From Oscillospiraceae bacterium (lineage in GTDB: Bacteria > Bacillota > Clostridia > Oscillospirales > Oscillospiraceae), in contig JAIEFH010000037.1 of the NCBI GenBank assembly GCA_029067025.1, positions 1-7,877 on the forward strand: a DNA stretch of 7,877 nt, in the 5' to 3' direction. Of this stretch, positions 1 through 6,070 are shown one piece after another (within the stretch, counting starts at the first letter, position 1; each line of letters opens with the position of its first letter). The notes under the pieces were generated by a model, which saw only the letters and a program-made list of their open reading frames with translations, made no database searches and had not been told where the DNA came from. A program made the position numbers and the translations under genes.

Positions 1-5
1 TTCAT
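1..5 (-). CDS. First codon of a leftward gene running off the window
   Basis: On the minus strand a GGAGG ribosome binding site (complement of 13-17) lies 7 bases before an ATG at 5-3, and a strong promoter lies further upstream (69-97). Another ATG at 11-9 is only 1 base from the GGAGG and is too close to be the start. Only the initiator Met and part of the next codon are inside the window, so the product cannot be named. The call rests wholly on the promoter, ribosome binding site and start codon being in the right order and spacing. Confidence 0.5.
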
Positions 6-68
6 GTTCATTCCTCCAAAAAAGCTTTTGTGGTTTTCTTCCAGCCCTTCAGGTTTTTGCTGAAATTT

Positions 69-97
69 ATTTTACACTACTTCCGGCACTCTGTCAA
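69..97 (-). promoter_or_regulatory. Sigma-A type promoter for the left-edge gene
   Basis: Read on the minus strand, TTGACA (97-92) is followed by a 17-base spacer and TAAAAT (74-69). This is a perfect -35 box and a 5/6 -10 box. Transcription would start near 62, giving a leader of about 57 bases before the ATG at 5. The -35 box overlaps a short inverted repeat (GTCAA/TTGAC, 93-105), which could be a regulator site. Confidence 0.7.
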
Positions 98-155
98 GTT
101 TTGACGCTTATTTCACAAAAAAATTGTGCGAATTGTTAATACCGCCCATAAAGCG

Positions 156-188
156 GCCAGGCGCAGGGGCAGCATCCCCGCGCCTGGC
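156..188 (-). terminator. Hairpin after the HAD phosphatase gene
   Basis: A 9-bp GC-rich stem (156-164 with 180-188) continues into GGGG/CCCC (166-169 with 176-179) past a single bulged base, with a 6-base loop. On the minus strand it begins one base after the TAA stop of the HAD gene. The U-rich tail is poor (CGCTTTAT), so it may be a weak terminator or a 3' RNA-stabilising hairpin. A T7 run lies further downstream, near 114-122. Confidence 0.5.
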
Positions 189-189
189 T

Positions 190-990
190 TTAAATCAATT
201 TCCAAATAGCCTTGGCCGCCCCGTCCCGGTCGTTGCTGTCCGTAACCATGGTGGCGGACGCTTTCACCTCGTTGGAGGCGTTGCCCATGGCCACCGGGCA
301 GCCCACCGCCCGCAGCATAGCCAGGTCGTTGTCACTGTCCCCGATGGCGGCGATCTCCCCGGGGGCAATGCCCCATTCCTCCGCCAGCAGGCACAGCGCT
401 CTGCCCTTGTCCACCCCCTGGGCCACCACCTCGAAGTTGTCCGCCCCGGAGCTGGTCAATTCCAGACCGGGTACTGCCCGGAGCCGTTCCAGCAGCGGCG
501 GGAACAGCTCCGGCGCGCCCAAGGCGTATACCTTGGTAAGGGGCCGGTTATGGGCGCGCAGCCAGCCGGCAATATCCTCCGCCACCACTGTGTTGTCCAT
601 GTACGCGGGATAGGGGTAGATCCTGCGGAAAACCCCATCGGAATAGGGATCCAGCAGGTTGGCTTCCCCGGCAAACACCATACAGGCCAGCTCCTGGCCT
701 GCCAGCGTGTCCAGCACCGCCCGCGCGGCGTCCTCTGAAATATCCCAGCGGCGCAGATGCCTGCCGTCCGTCATGTCGGCGATGGCCGCCCCTCCCAGGC
801 ATACCGCCCGCTCGTCGCACCCGGCCAGTTCGGTCAGCCACACCGCCTCCTGGACGCTGCGCCCGGTGGACAAAACCACCCGGACGCCCCGTTCCCGGGC
901 GGTTCGGATCGCCAGTACCGTTTCCTCCGTCACCGTTCCCCCGGAGTTGAGCAGTGTCCCGTCCACATCCAGAGCAATCATACGGATCAT
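190..990 (-). CDS. Cof-type HAD-IIB family hydrolase (sugar-phosphate phosphatase-like)
   Basis: This is a cytoplasmic haloacid-dehalogenase phosphatase of the Cof/HAD-IIB group, whose members usually remove phosphate from sugar phosphates or flavin and pyridoxal phosphates. All four HAD motifs are visible in the 266-residue product: DVDGT near residues 8-12 (nucleophile D8, acid/base D10), STGR at 41-44, K195, and GDSDND at 217-222. The C-terminus has the family pattern GNA..VK..A..VT.SN..DG. The length matches the family. An ATG six codons upstream (1008) is open, but AGGGGG sits about 7 bases before the ATG at 990, so the later start is preferred. The gene has its own promoter (1037-1065), is divergent from the lyxose isomerase gene, and is followed at once by a hairpin. 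The substrate cannot be read from sequence; a ketose or pentose phosphate is a guess from its neighbour. Confidence 0.93.
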   Translation of the reverse strand: MIRMIALDVDGTLLNSGGTVTEETVLAIRTARERGVRVVLSTGRSVQEAVWLTELAGCDERAVCLGGAAIADMTDGRHLRRWDISEDAARAVLDTLAGQELACMVFAGEANLLDPYSDGVFRRIYPYPAYMDNTVVAEDIAGWLRAHNRPLTKVYALGAPELFPPLLERLRAVPGLELTSSGADNFEVVAQGVDKGRALCLLAEEWGIAPGEIAAIGDSDNDLAMLRAVGCPVAMGNASNEVKASATMVTDSNDRDGAAKAIWKLI

Positions 991-1036
991 ATCCAGTCCC
1001 CCTGTCATAAGCGTGGCAAAGTCCGCCGTTTGGCCC

Positions 1037-1065
1037 AGTATACCTCATTTTCTTCCCGCTGGCAA
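1037..1065 (-). promoter_or_regulatory. Promoter of the HAD phosphatase gene
   Basis: On the minus strand TTGCCA (1065-1060), a 17-base spacer and TATACT (1042-1037) form a good sigma-A promoter. Transcription would start near 1030, about 40 bases before the ATG at 990. It is back to back with the isomerase promoter at 1112-1141, about 47 bp away, so one bound regulator could affect both. Confidence 0.65.
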
Positions 1066-1111
1066 CCCATATGCAGGGCCAAAATGTCAAGAGGCGGCGC
1101 CCACTTTTGTC

Positions 1112-1141
1112 TTGCAAAAGCATAGCCGTATGGTTTATGAT
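1112..1141 (+). promoter_or_regulatory. Probable promoter of the D-lyxose isomerase gene
   Basis: TTGCAA (1112-1117), an 18-base spacer and TATGAT (1136-1141) make a plausible sigma-A promoter. The predicted start is near 1148, leaving a leader of about 61 bases. A 7-of-10 symmetric palindrome, TGTGT...ACACA (1173-1192), lies in that leader just before the ribosome binding site and could be an operator. Confidence 0.5.
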
Positions 1142-1208
1142 AGTGGCAGATAGGCGGGCCATGTTTGTGGCCTGTGTGATAACTTTAACACAGAAAGGAC
1201 AGCTTGCC

Positions 1209-1901
1209 ATGAAACGTTCAGAGATCAATAATGCCCTGAAAGAACTGGAGGCCATGTGCGCCGAGTACCGTTTTCCCCTGCCGCCTTTCTGCCATTTTAC
1301 CCCGGAGCAGTGGCAGACCCTGGGCCATGAGTACGACGAGGTGCGGGATTGTATGCTGGGCTGGGACATTACCGACTACGGCAAGGGGGACTTCGACCAC
1401 TTTGGGTTCTCCCTCATCACCATCCGCAACGGCAACCGGGCCATGGCGGACAAGTACCCCAAGGTCTATGCGGAAAAGCTGCTCTACCTGAAGGAGGGCC
1501 AATACGCCCCCAACCATTTCCACTGGTATAAGACGGAGGACATCATCAACCGGGGAGGCGGGAACGTACTGATCCGGGTATATAACTCCCTGCCCGACGA
1601 GGAGATCGACTACGCCTCCGACGTCACTGTCCACACCGACGGGCGGACCTATACGGTTCCGGCAGGGACGCAGATCCGGCTTACCCCCGGCGAGAGCATC
1701 CACATTCAGCAGCGGTTGTACCACGACTTCTCTGTGGAGGAGGGTAGCGGCCCGGTGCTGCTGGGTGAGGTGAGCCAGTGTAATGACGACAACACAGACA
1801 ACCGGTTCAACCCACCCGTGGGCCGTTTCCCCGCCATTGAGGAGGACGAGCCGCCGTACCGCCTGCTGTGCAACGAGTACCCAGCTTTGGATGAGAAATG
1901 A
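1209..1901 (+). CDS. D-lyxose ketol-isomerase (cupin family)
   Basis: This enzyme interconverts D-lyxose and D-xylulose (and often D-mannose and D-fructose) in the cytoplasm, using a divalent metal such as manganese. The 230-residue product has the usual length of the family. The cupin metal site is complete: H103 and H105 in NHFHWYKTED, E110 in the same block, and H172 in LYHDF. This spacing agrees with what is known of the characterised E. coli O157 enzyme. The flanking GGGNVLIRVYN and LTPGESIHI segments are typical of the double-stranded beta-helix. The start at 1209 is chosen because AAAGGA (1194-1199) lies 9 bases upstream and the protein alignment begins here; open frame extends to 1071 without support. 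It has its own promoter and no clear terminator, so transcription may continue into the two small genes downstream. No xylulokinase is visible nearby. Confidence 0.93.
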   Translation: MKRSEINNALKELEAMCAEYRFPLPPFCHFTPEQWQTLGHEYDEVRDCMLGWDITDYGKGDFDHFGFSLITIRNGNRAMADKYPKVYAEKLLYLKEGQYAPNHFHWYKTEDIINRGGGNVLIRVYNSLPDEEIDYASDVTVHTDGRTYTVPAGTQIRLTPGESIHIQQRLYHDFSVEEGSGPVLLGEVSQCNDDNTDNRFNPPVGRFPAIEEDEPPYRLLCNEYPALDEK

Positions 1902-2051
1902 GCGCAAAGGCGGCACAACGGGGCTAAGACACGTGGTTCCCAATTGTAGGAAAGCAATTCAGAAAGAGGGGCTCATTATCCGCCGAACTATTCCACTCAC
2001 GATAGGCATGATTCCCATCCTTTCGGGCAACCTATTGCCGAGGTGACCTTT
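1902..2051 (+). other. 150-bp spacer between the isomerase and the small genes
   Basis: No convincing terminator or promoter was found. It holds a short inverted repeat, AATTG/CAATT (1942-1959), and a short open frame ending at 2046 whose only ATG (2008) has a weak ribosome binding site. The stop of that frame overlaps the ribosome binding site of the next gene. Confidence 0.4.
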
Positions 2052-2204
2052 ATGGATAAGAAAAAGGCGAGGATTTCACAGCCGGCCCCAGACCAGGCTG
2101 AGCGCCCTATTCCGCCGAAGATCTACCCGGTCATTGACAACGATTTGGCGCGGGATAATGTGGAAAATGATCTGCCCGCCGCCGATTTGCAGGATCTTCA
2201 ATAG
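2052..2204 (+). CDS. Small hypothetical protein, 50 residues
   Basis: GAGGTGA lies 5 bases before the ATG, the same ribosome binding site and near-identical spacing as the next small gene, which argues that both are translated. The product has a basic N-terminus (MDKKKARISQ), a proline-rich middle (residues 11-26) and an acidic C-terminal third (IDNDLARDNVENDLPAADLQ). There is no signal peptide, membrane segment or cysteine, so it is probably a soluble cytoplasmic peptide that may be largely unstructured apart from a C-terminal helix. I do not recognise the family with certainty. It lies 150 bp after the isomerase gene and 50 bp before the 56-codon gene, ahead of a shared terminator. It could form a pair with that gene, but no function can be given. 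Confidence 0.6.
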   Translation: MDKKKARISQPAPDQAERPIPPKIYPVIDNDLARDNVENDLPAADLQDLQ

Positions 2205-2214
2205 GCCGTATACT
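2187..2214 (+). promoter_or_regulatory. Possible internal promoter for the 56-codon gene
   Basis: TTGCAG (2187-2192), a 16-base spacer and TATACT (2209-2214) lie across the stop codon of the 50-codon gene. Transcription would start near 2221, giving a leader of about 34 bases. The spacer is one base short of ideal, so this is tentative. Confidence 0.35.
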
Positions 2215-2254
2215 TTCCCACAGACTGCTAACCATATTCCTGAGGTGATTTTTA

Positions 2255-2425
2255 ATGCATTATCCAGATTTGAACGCCCTGCTGCGCAGTGAACCAGAGG
2301 CAAAACATTATTTTGACACACTGCCGGACTACGCCAGGGAGCAGATCAGCACCCGATCCGACAGTGTCAATTCCTTTGCCAGCTTGAAAGACTATGCCCA
2401 GAACCTTCTGCGCGGCGACGATTGA
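2255..2425 (+). CDS. Small hypothetical protein, 56 residues
   Basis: GAGGTGA (2242-2248) lies 6 bases before the ATG. The product is a small acidic protein whose composition is that of a folded helical domain: NALLRSEPEAKHYFDTLPDY, then REQISTR, then NSFASLKDYAQNLLRGDD. It has no signal peptide or membrane segment. Short proteins with the pattern YF..LPDY...QI..R...V.SF..LK.YA..L.RGD seem familiar from gut clostridia, where they are annotated as hypothetical, but I recall no assigned function. The gene follows the 50-codon gene by 50 bp and ends 8 bases before a strong terminator, so the pair forms a complete small transcription unit or the tail of the isomerase unit. Confidence 0.7.
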   Translation: MHYPDLNALLRSEPEAKHYFDTLPDYAREQISTRSDSVNSFASLKDYAQNLLRGDD

Positions 2426-2433
2426 CACGGCAG

Positions 2434-2470
2434 ATGAAAACCACCCCTCATACGGGGTGGTTTTCATTTT
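2434..2470 (+). terminator. Strong intrinsic terminator closing the small-gene unit
   Basis: A perfect 14-bp stem (2434-2447 with 2454-2467) surrounds a 6-base loop, TCATAC, and runs into TTTT (2467-2470). The A-rich 5' arm and T-rich 3' arm are typical of Rho-independent terminators. It starts 8 bases after the stop codon of the 56-codon gene. Confidence 0.9.
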
Positions 2471-2559
2471 ACCTGTTTGAGTTGTGGAGTACCTTCTCCT
2501 GTTGTTTTATTCGCGTTCCGTTGTCGGAAACGACGCAGGCCTTCCATTTTCGTATGCGT

Positions 2560-2935
2560 TCAACATTTGTACGCAATGGGATTGACGGTATAGTATACGC
2601 CCGGAATATGCACATTGTCTTCCTTTGTGCCGCTGTCCGGGTAGCAATATCGGTGATAGTCGTCCACCGTCAATCGAAAGAGCAGAAACAGCCCGCCGGC
2701 AAAGCGATCGGCCAGCGCACGGTCACGAAAAAGCTCCTCCAGCGTATAGGTGTTGTTCTTAACGGTAAAGCGCGAGTCCGTTTCGATCTTCCGCACACTG
2801 ATCTTTGCATCGCATGGCGCGATCAAGTGGTTCGGATTCGGATCGATGGGACGGCATTCCGGTTTCACACGACGGGTAAAAAGTCATTAAAGGAGGAAAA
2901 CTGCCTGTCCTTCCACTTGCGAATAAAACAGGTGT
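2560..2935 (-). pseudogene. psd: Phosphatidylserine decarboxylase remnant (frameshifted, truncated at both ends)
   Basis: Phosphatidylserine decarboxylase makes phosphatidylethanolamine at the membrane. The main frame (about 2868 to 2563) reads KPECRPIDPNPN, then LIAPCDAK, then FRLTVDDYHRYCYPDSG, then HIPGVYYTVNPIA, which match the central part of clostridial enzymes. Upstream, a second frame reads FIRKW...FSSFNDFF and joins the first as SFNDFF/TRR if one T is restored to the T5 run (2878-2882 on the plus strand). So there is a one-base deletion. The first roughly 50 residues and the last roughly 110 are missing, including the Gly-Ser-Thr self-cleavage site that forms the pyruvoyl cofactor. 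The Asp and His of the Asp-His-Ser triad remain, but the usual SPxDGK has become APCDAK. No ribosome binding site is seen. It cannot make an active enzyme even if the frameshift were a sequencing error. Confidence 0.85.
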
Positions 2936-2968
2936 CGCTTTTCGAGAAAAAAGTTCGAAAAACGACAC
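2932..2968 (-). terminator. Terminator of the LacI operon
   Basis: On the minus strand GTGTCG and TTTTCGA pair with TCGAAAA and CGACAC across a 9-base loop. The one interruption becomes a G-U wobble in minus-strand RNA but a C-A mismatch in plus-strand RNA, which favours leftward function. CTGTTTTATT follows. It begins about 15 bases after the stop codon of the YesL-like gene and overlaps the broken end of the psd remnant. Confidence 0.75.
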
Positions 2969-2982
2969 CCGTCCAGGCTTAT

Positions 2983-3729
2983 TCAATCATATTGCTCTTC
3001 GATATGTAAGGAGTCATCCAACTGATCGTAGATCAAAAACTGGGCCAGAAATATGATGTACCATGCTCCAATTACGGGGAGCAACAACACCGACCAGGGG
3101 GCGAACAGCACATAGACGGCGATAAACGCCAGCTGGATCAGCCCCGCGCCCATGACCCGCCAGAAGTATTTCACGCAGAACAGGATGCAGTTCCGCAGCC
3201 GCACGGCGGGGGACTGCTCGAACAAAACCAGCTGGGGCCAGTACAGGGTGTACACCACCAGCAGGAGCAGCAAAGAAAATAAGAACAGCGCCACCGTGCC
3301 CAGACTGGGCGGTGCCTCTGCCGCCCACCAAAGCAGCATGGCCATGAATGCGTACAGCCCGGCCATCAGACCCATCAAGGCACCGGGGACAAGGCTGGCC
3401 TTCCAATTCTGCTTCCAGGCGCGGACCCAGGCGTCCTTCCAGGGGAGCGGATCGTCTCGCAGGCCCCGGAGGATGGCGTCATACATTCCCGCAAGGAAGG
3501 GGCCGGCAATCATGCCGCCCACAATAGAGCAGGGGAGAAGCACCAGCACGCTGGATACGCCGATGGAATAGATGATTCCGACAGCCAAAGGGGTCATGCC
3601 CAGCAGCGTGACCATGCTGACCTTCCACCAGTGGGCAAAGCGGATGGACAGCAGCTGCTTATAGCGGTTAAAGCCGGTCTGACGGACGTCCTCGTTGTAA
3701 TCCGGATCCTCCCGGATGAAAAGTCCCAT
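2983..3729 (-). CDS. DUF624/YesL-like polytopic membrane protein
   Basis: The 248-residue product is an integral membrane protein with about six hydrophobic segments, near residues 38-58, 60-81, 113-135, 144-164, 190-209 and 212-234. A conserved-looking cytoplasmic stretch follows the second segment (GPFLAGMYDAILRGLRDD, then WKDAWVRAWKQNWKASL). That layout, an MGLF start and a Phe/Trp-rich linker resemble DUF624 (YesL) proteins, often found beside ABC sugar transporters in Firmicutes; their biochemical role is not settled. It is somewhat longer than typical YesL. The start is clear: AAGGAGGGG lies a few bases before the ATG, and only 13 bases separate it from the stop of the lipoprotein gene, so the two are cotranscribed. 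It is the last gene of the operon. The family call is from pattern memory and could be wrong; the membrane-protein call is firm. Confidence 0.75.
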   Translation of the reverse strand: MGLFIREDPDYNEDVRQTGFNRYKQLLSIRFAHWWKVSMVTLLGMTPLAVGIIYSIGVSSVLVLLPCSIVGGMIAGPFLAGMYDAILRGLRDDPLPWKDAWVRAWKQNWKASLVPGALMGLMAGLYAFMAMLLWWAAEAPPSLGTVALFLFSLLLLLVVYTLYWPQLVLFEQSPAVRLRNCILFCVKYFWRVMGAGLIQLAFIAVYVLFAPWSVLLLPVIGAWYIIFLAQFLIYDQLDDSLHIEEQYD

Positions 3730-3742
3730 AGTTCGCCCCTCC

Positions 3743-4339
3743 TTATGGCATGGCGTAGTGGCAGTTATCTAAAAACCGGGACAAAAGCTGGGCCGCGTCA
3801 CCGTCATAGCCCTCCTGACAGGTGAGCTCCACGCTGATGGCATAGTTCCGGTATACCCCAAAGGCGGAAGCCCCCCGGGCATAGGGGTTGGTTTCCGAGT
3901 CAAAGGAATAGGTGATGATGGTAAAATCCTGGCCATTGTGGGTCTCCGACCCAGTCTGCTCGACCATATATTGCTGCCTGGCCATGTCTTTCCACTGGGC
4001 CAGTGTGTTTTGGGCCTCCTCGACAGACTTGTATCCGCCCAGCAGGAAATAGACCTGGGCGTCATACACCTGAGCCTCGTCCCCGTCCTCATTGGTGTAG
4101 GATCTGCCCTCGCCGATGGACCAGGTGGCGTAATACATCCCGTTGGCCGCCAGCGCCTCGTTGTTCTCCCGGTGATCCATGCCGTCCGGGGTATCCACCC
4201 CTACAATGCCGCCGACAGTGACCCAATTCTCGTCCCAGTCCATGCCGCCCGCGTCCTTCTCCGGGGGCGGCGGCGTGCCGCAGCCCGCCAGGCCCAGGGA
4301 TAAAGCCGCAGCAATCAGCAATACCATCCACTTTTTCAT
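3743..4339 (-). CDS. Small secreted lipoprotein of unknown function
   Basis: The 198-residue product begins with a lipoprotein signal peptide: MKKW, a hydrophobic run, and the lipobox LAGC with C20 as the lipidated residue. A short proline-rich tether (TPPPPEK) follows, then an acidic globular domain with GGYKSVEEAQNTLAQWKDMARQQY (probable helix, about 101-124) and alternating strand-like segments. Two further cysteines, C174 and C193, could form a disulfide outside the membrane. I do not recognise the fold. An open extension of ten codons upstream exists, but the ATG at 4339 forms an ATGA overlap with the stop of the preceding gene and has AAGGAG about 8 bases upstream, so translation is probably coupled. 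Its place between another surface protein and a YesL-like protein suggests a membrane-surface assembly, which is inference. It is too small for a usual ABC solute-binding protein. Confidence 0.85.
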   Translation of the reverse strand: MKKWMVLLIAAALSLGLAGCGTPPPPEKDAGGMDWDENWVTVGGIVGVDTPDGMDHRENNEALAANGMYYATWSIGEGRSYTNEDGDEAQVYDAQVYFLLGGYKSVEEAQNTLAQWKDMARQQYMVEQTGSETHNGQDFTIITYSFDSETNPYARGASAFGVYRNYAISVELTCQEGYDGDAAQLLSRFLDNCHYAMP

Positions 4340-5058
4340 TGTACCGCTCCTTCCATCAGCCTGTCCCACAGAGCGTCGCAGCCCTCGGGATATTTGCAGG
4401 TTTCGTCTGTCCAGAAGCCCCGCCGGGCTACAGACAGTCCAGCGGCCAACTCGTTGCTGCTGCCGGTCACTGTTTTCCCCGCCACCTGATACGAATAGCT
4501 GCCCAGATCCATGTCCACCAAAGCGGGGCAGCTGCCCCAGGCCAGATACGTCCCATCGGCAGAGTAATCCCCTTCTTCCGGCAGCGAGCCGTCCAGCCGC
4601 CGCAGGGAGCGGTAGTTCATCTGGAACCCCTCCGGGTCCTCCAGCAGGAAAAAGTAGCTGTCACGGTTCATAAGGTCCGCCATAAGGGTGACCCCCGCCG
4701 AGATCGCCATCTCCGCATCAGTGTCGCCGGTGGAGGCGTACTGGTTGAGCTGAACCGTGATCCTGCCGTCCCCGTTCAAGTCTTCGCCCATGGAGGCAAA
4801 GGCGGCCTCAATGGCAGCGGCGGTATCGTCGGGCAGGGCGTTCGTCCCCACATAGGCGACCTGGTAATCCGGACGAATCTGGCCCACGCCCAGGGCGTGG
4901 CAGAGGATGCTCACCCCAATGCCCGCCAGCACCACGCCTATAGCAATATGCCATTTATGATAGTGCCACCAGTTTTTCCGCTGTTCCTCGGGGGTCAACT
5001 GCCGCTGCTCCTCCCGTTTCTCGTTCCGGTATTTCCATTTCAAATATTCACTGGCCAC
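4336..5058 (-). CDS. Single-pass membrane protein with extracytoplasmic domain, unknown function
   Basis: The 240-residue product has a charged cytoplasmic N-terminus (residues 1-29, rich in Lys, Arg and Glu), a WWHYHKWH segment at the membrane face, and one membrane helix at about 37-56. The remaining roughly 180 residues should lie outside the cell. That domain contains DLNGDGRITV (93-102), which fits the DxNxDG calcium-loop pattern of EF-hand and dockerin motifs, though only one copy is present. C177, C221 and C227 are available for disulfides. The start codon is GTG at 5058, with AGGAGG 7 bases before it overlapping the TGA of the lacI-type gene 12 bases upstream. The downstream lipoprotein gene overlaps it by 4 bases. 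Proteins of this form (cytoplasmic basic tail, KWHI-type helix, PDYQVAYVG domain) seem familiar from gut clostridia as hypothetical genes. No function can be assigned. Confidence 0.85.
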   Translation of the reverse strand: MASEYLKWKYRNEKREEQRQLTPEEQRKNWWHYHKWHIAIGVVLAGIGVSILCHALGVGQIRPDYQVAYVGTNALPDDTAAAIEAAFASMGEDLNGDGRITVQLNQYASTGDTDAEMAISAGVTLMADLMNRDSYFFLLEDPEGFQMNYRSLRRLDGSLPEEGDYSADGTYLAWGSCPALVDMDLGSYSYQVAGKTVTGSSNELAAGLSVARRGFWTDETCKYPEGCDALWDRLMEGAVQ

Positions 5059-5070
5059 GGCTGCGCCTCC

Positions 5071-6048
5071 TCACTCTCTGGTGGTGCCCCCGGGGGCGTA
5101 GGCCACCGGCAGGAGCACCATGGCGGGGATATTGGAGCGATCCTTGGTAAGCAGCAGATCCACTGCCGTCTCAGCCATTTTTTGAAGAGGCTGGACAATG
5201 GTGGAGCAGTACAATTCCTGGCCGCCGAACCGCCGGATGCCGTCAAAGCCAATGATCTGGACGTCCTCTGGAACGCGGATGCCTAGTTCCTTCAGCATAT
5301 TCTGAATTTGCCAAGCCAGTAGATCGGTGGAACAGAAAATCCCGTCAATATCCAGCTTACCATTGGTCATATGACTGTGGAAAAAGCTCCGAAACTGTTC
5401 CAGATCGTCGCCATCGGAAAGACGAAGGGAATCACAGGGAATATTCCGCATCCGGCAGACCATTTCAAAACCGTCGCCCCGTCGATCGGTCTCGCTGGGG
5501 CTGGAGGAGCCGATGCGCAGGAAGGCCAGACGGCGGCAGCCCAGCCCGATCAGCTTTTCCGCCGCCATGCGCCCGCCGCCGAAATTGTCTGACGCCACGC
5601 AGGGGACATTGGAAGAGATGCAGCGGTCAATGCTGATGAACGGCAGATCCTCGTCCAGCTCCACTGGATTATAGGTGAGGCCGATGATGCCGTCCACCTT
5701 GTTCTGGCGTACCATATTGATGCAGCTCTGCTCTATGTCTGGGCGGGAGGCTGTGACATACATCAGCATCCGGTGATCCCGCTGGGCAAGGGCGCTGCAG
5801 ATGTTTTGAGCCAGTGCGGCAAAAAAGGGGTGATCCAGTCCCGGCAGAATCAGGGCTACGGTATAAGTCTTGCCCGCCCGCAGTCCCCGGGCATACTCGT
5901 TCACCTGGTATCCCAGCCGCCGGGCGGCCGCCTCCACCTTGACGCGGTAGCTCTCGCCCACCGGCCTGCCGTTGAACACCTTGGAAACAGTGCCCAGAGC
6001 CACGCCCGCCTCCTGGGCCACATCCTTCATCGTTGGCATACTTCCCAT
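5071..6048 (-). CDS. LacI-family transcriptional repressor
   Basis: This 325-residue protein has the standard LacI/GalR layout and length. The helix-turn-helix is at residues 6-26 (TMKDVAQEAGVALGTVSKVFN), followed by the hinge helix region NEYARGLRAGKT (50-61). The periplasmic-binding-protein-like ligand domain runs from about 62 to 321, with SDNFGGGRMAAEKLIGLG (153-170) and EDVQIIGFDG (261-270) as family landmarks. It probably binds a sugar and controls its own operon and the divergent permease genes. The open frame extends 58 codons further, to 6222, but that stretch contains the promoter and has no ribosome binding site; AGGAGG lies about 9 bases before the ATG at 6048. Three genes follow, with gaps of 12 and 13 bases and one 4-base overlap. 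The inducer cannot be predicted from sequence. Confidence 0.95.
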   Translation of the reverse strand: MGSMPTMKDVAQEAGVALGTVSKVFNGRPVGESYRVKVEAAARRLGYQVNEYARGLRAGKTYTVALILPGLDHPFFAALAQNICSALAQRDHRMLMYVTASRPDIEQSCINMVRQNKVDGIIGLTYNPVELDEDLPFISIDRCISSNVPCVASDNFGGGRMAAEKLIGLGCRRLAFLRIGSSSPSETDRRGDGFEMVCRMRNIPCDSLRLSDGDDLEQFRSFFHSHMTNGKLDIDGIFCSTDLLAWQIQNMLKELGIRVPEDVQIIGFDGIRRFGGQELYCSTIVQPLQKMAETAVDLLLTKDRSNIPAMVLLPVAYAPGGTTRE

Positions 6049-6070
6049 GACGCAAGACCCTCCTCGTGTG

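Noticed and set aside
548..1369. Long minus-strand frame of 273 codons
   Set aside because: It overlaps the HAD gene in another frame and part of the isomerase antisense; Gly/Arg-rich low-complexity product typical of a shadow frame in GC-rich DNA.
1218..1943. Minus-strand frame of 241 codons over the isomerase gene
   Set aside because: Antisense shadow of a gene with complete metal-site residues; no ribosome binding site.
1975..2046. Possible leader peptide starting at ATT (1975) or ATG (2008)
   Set aside because: ATT starts are very rare and the ATG has a weak ribosome binding site; no amino-acid run or attenuator structure follows.
2252..2467. Minus-strand frame starting MKTTPYEGWFS
   Set aside because: Its start is made of the terminator hairpin, and the body is antisense to the 56-codon gene.
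2422..3009. Open frame of 195 codons on the plus strand across the psd remnant
   Set aside because: It runs through the terminator and antisense to the psd homology; no ribosome binding site and no sensible domain.
4339..5286. Plus-strand frame of 315 codons
   Set aside because: Antisense to the membrane-protein gene and the end of the LacI gene; the opposite strand has strong domains, ribosome binding sites and operon spacing.
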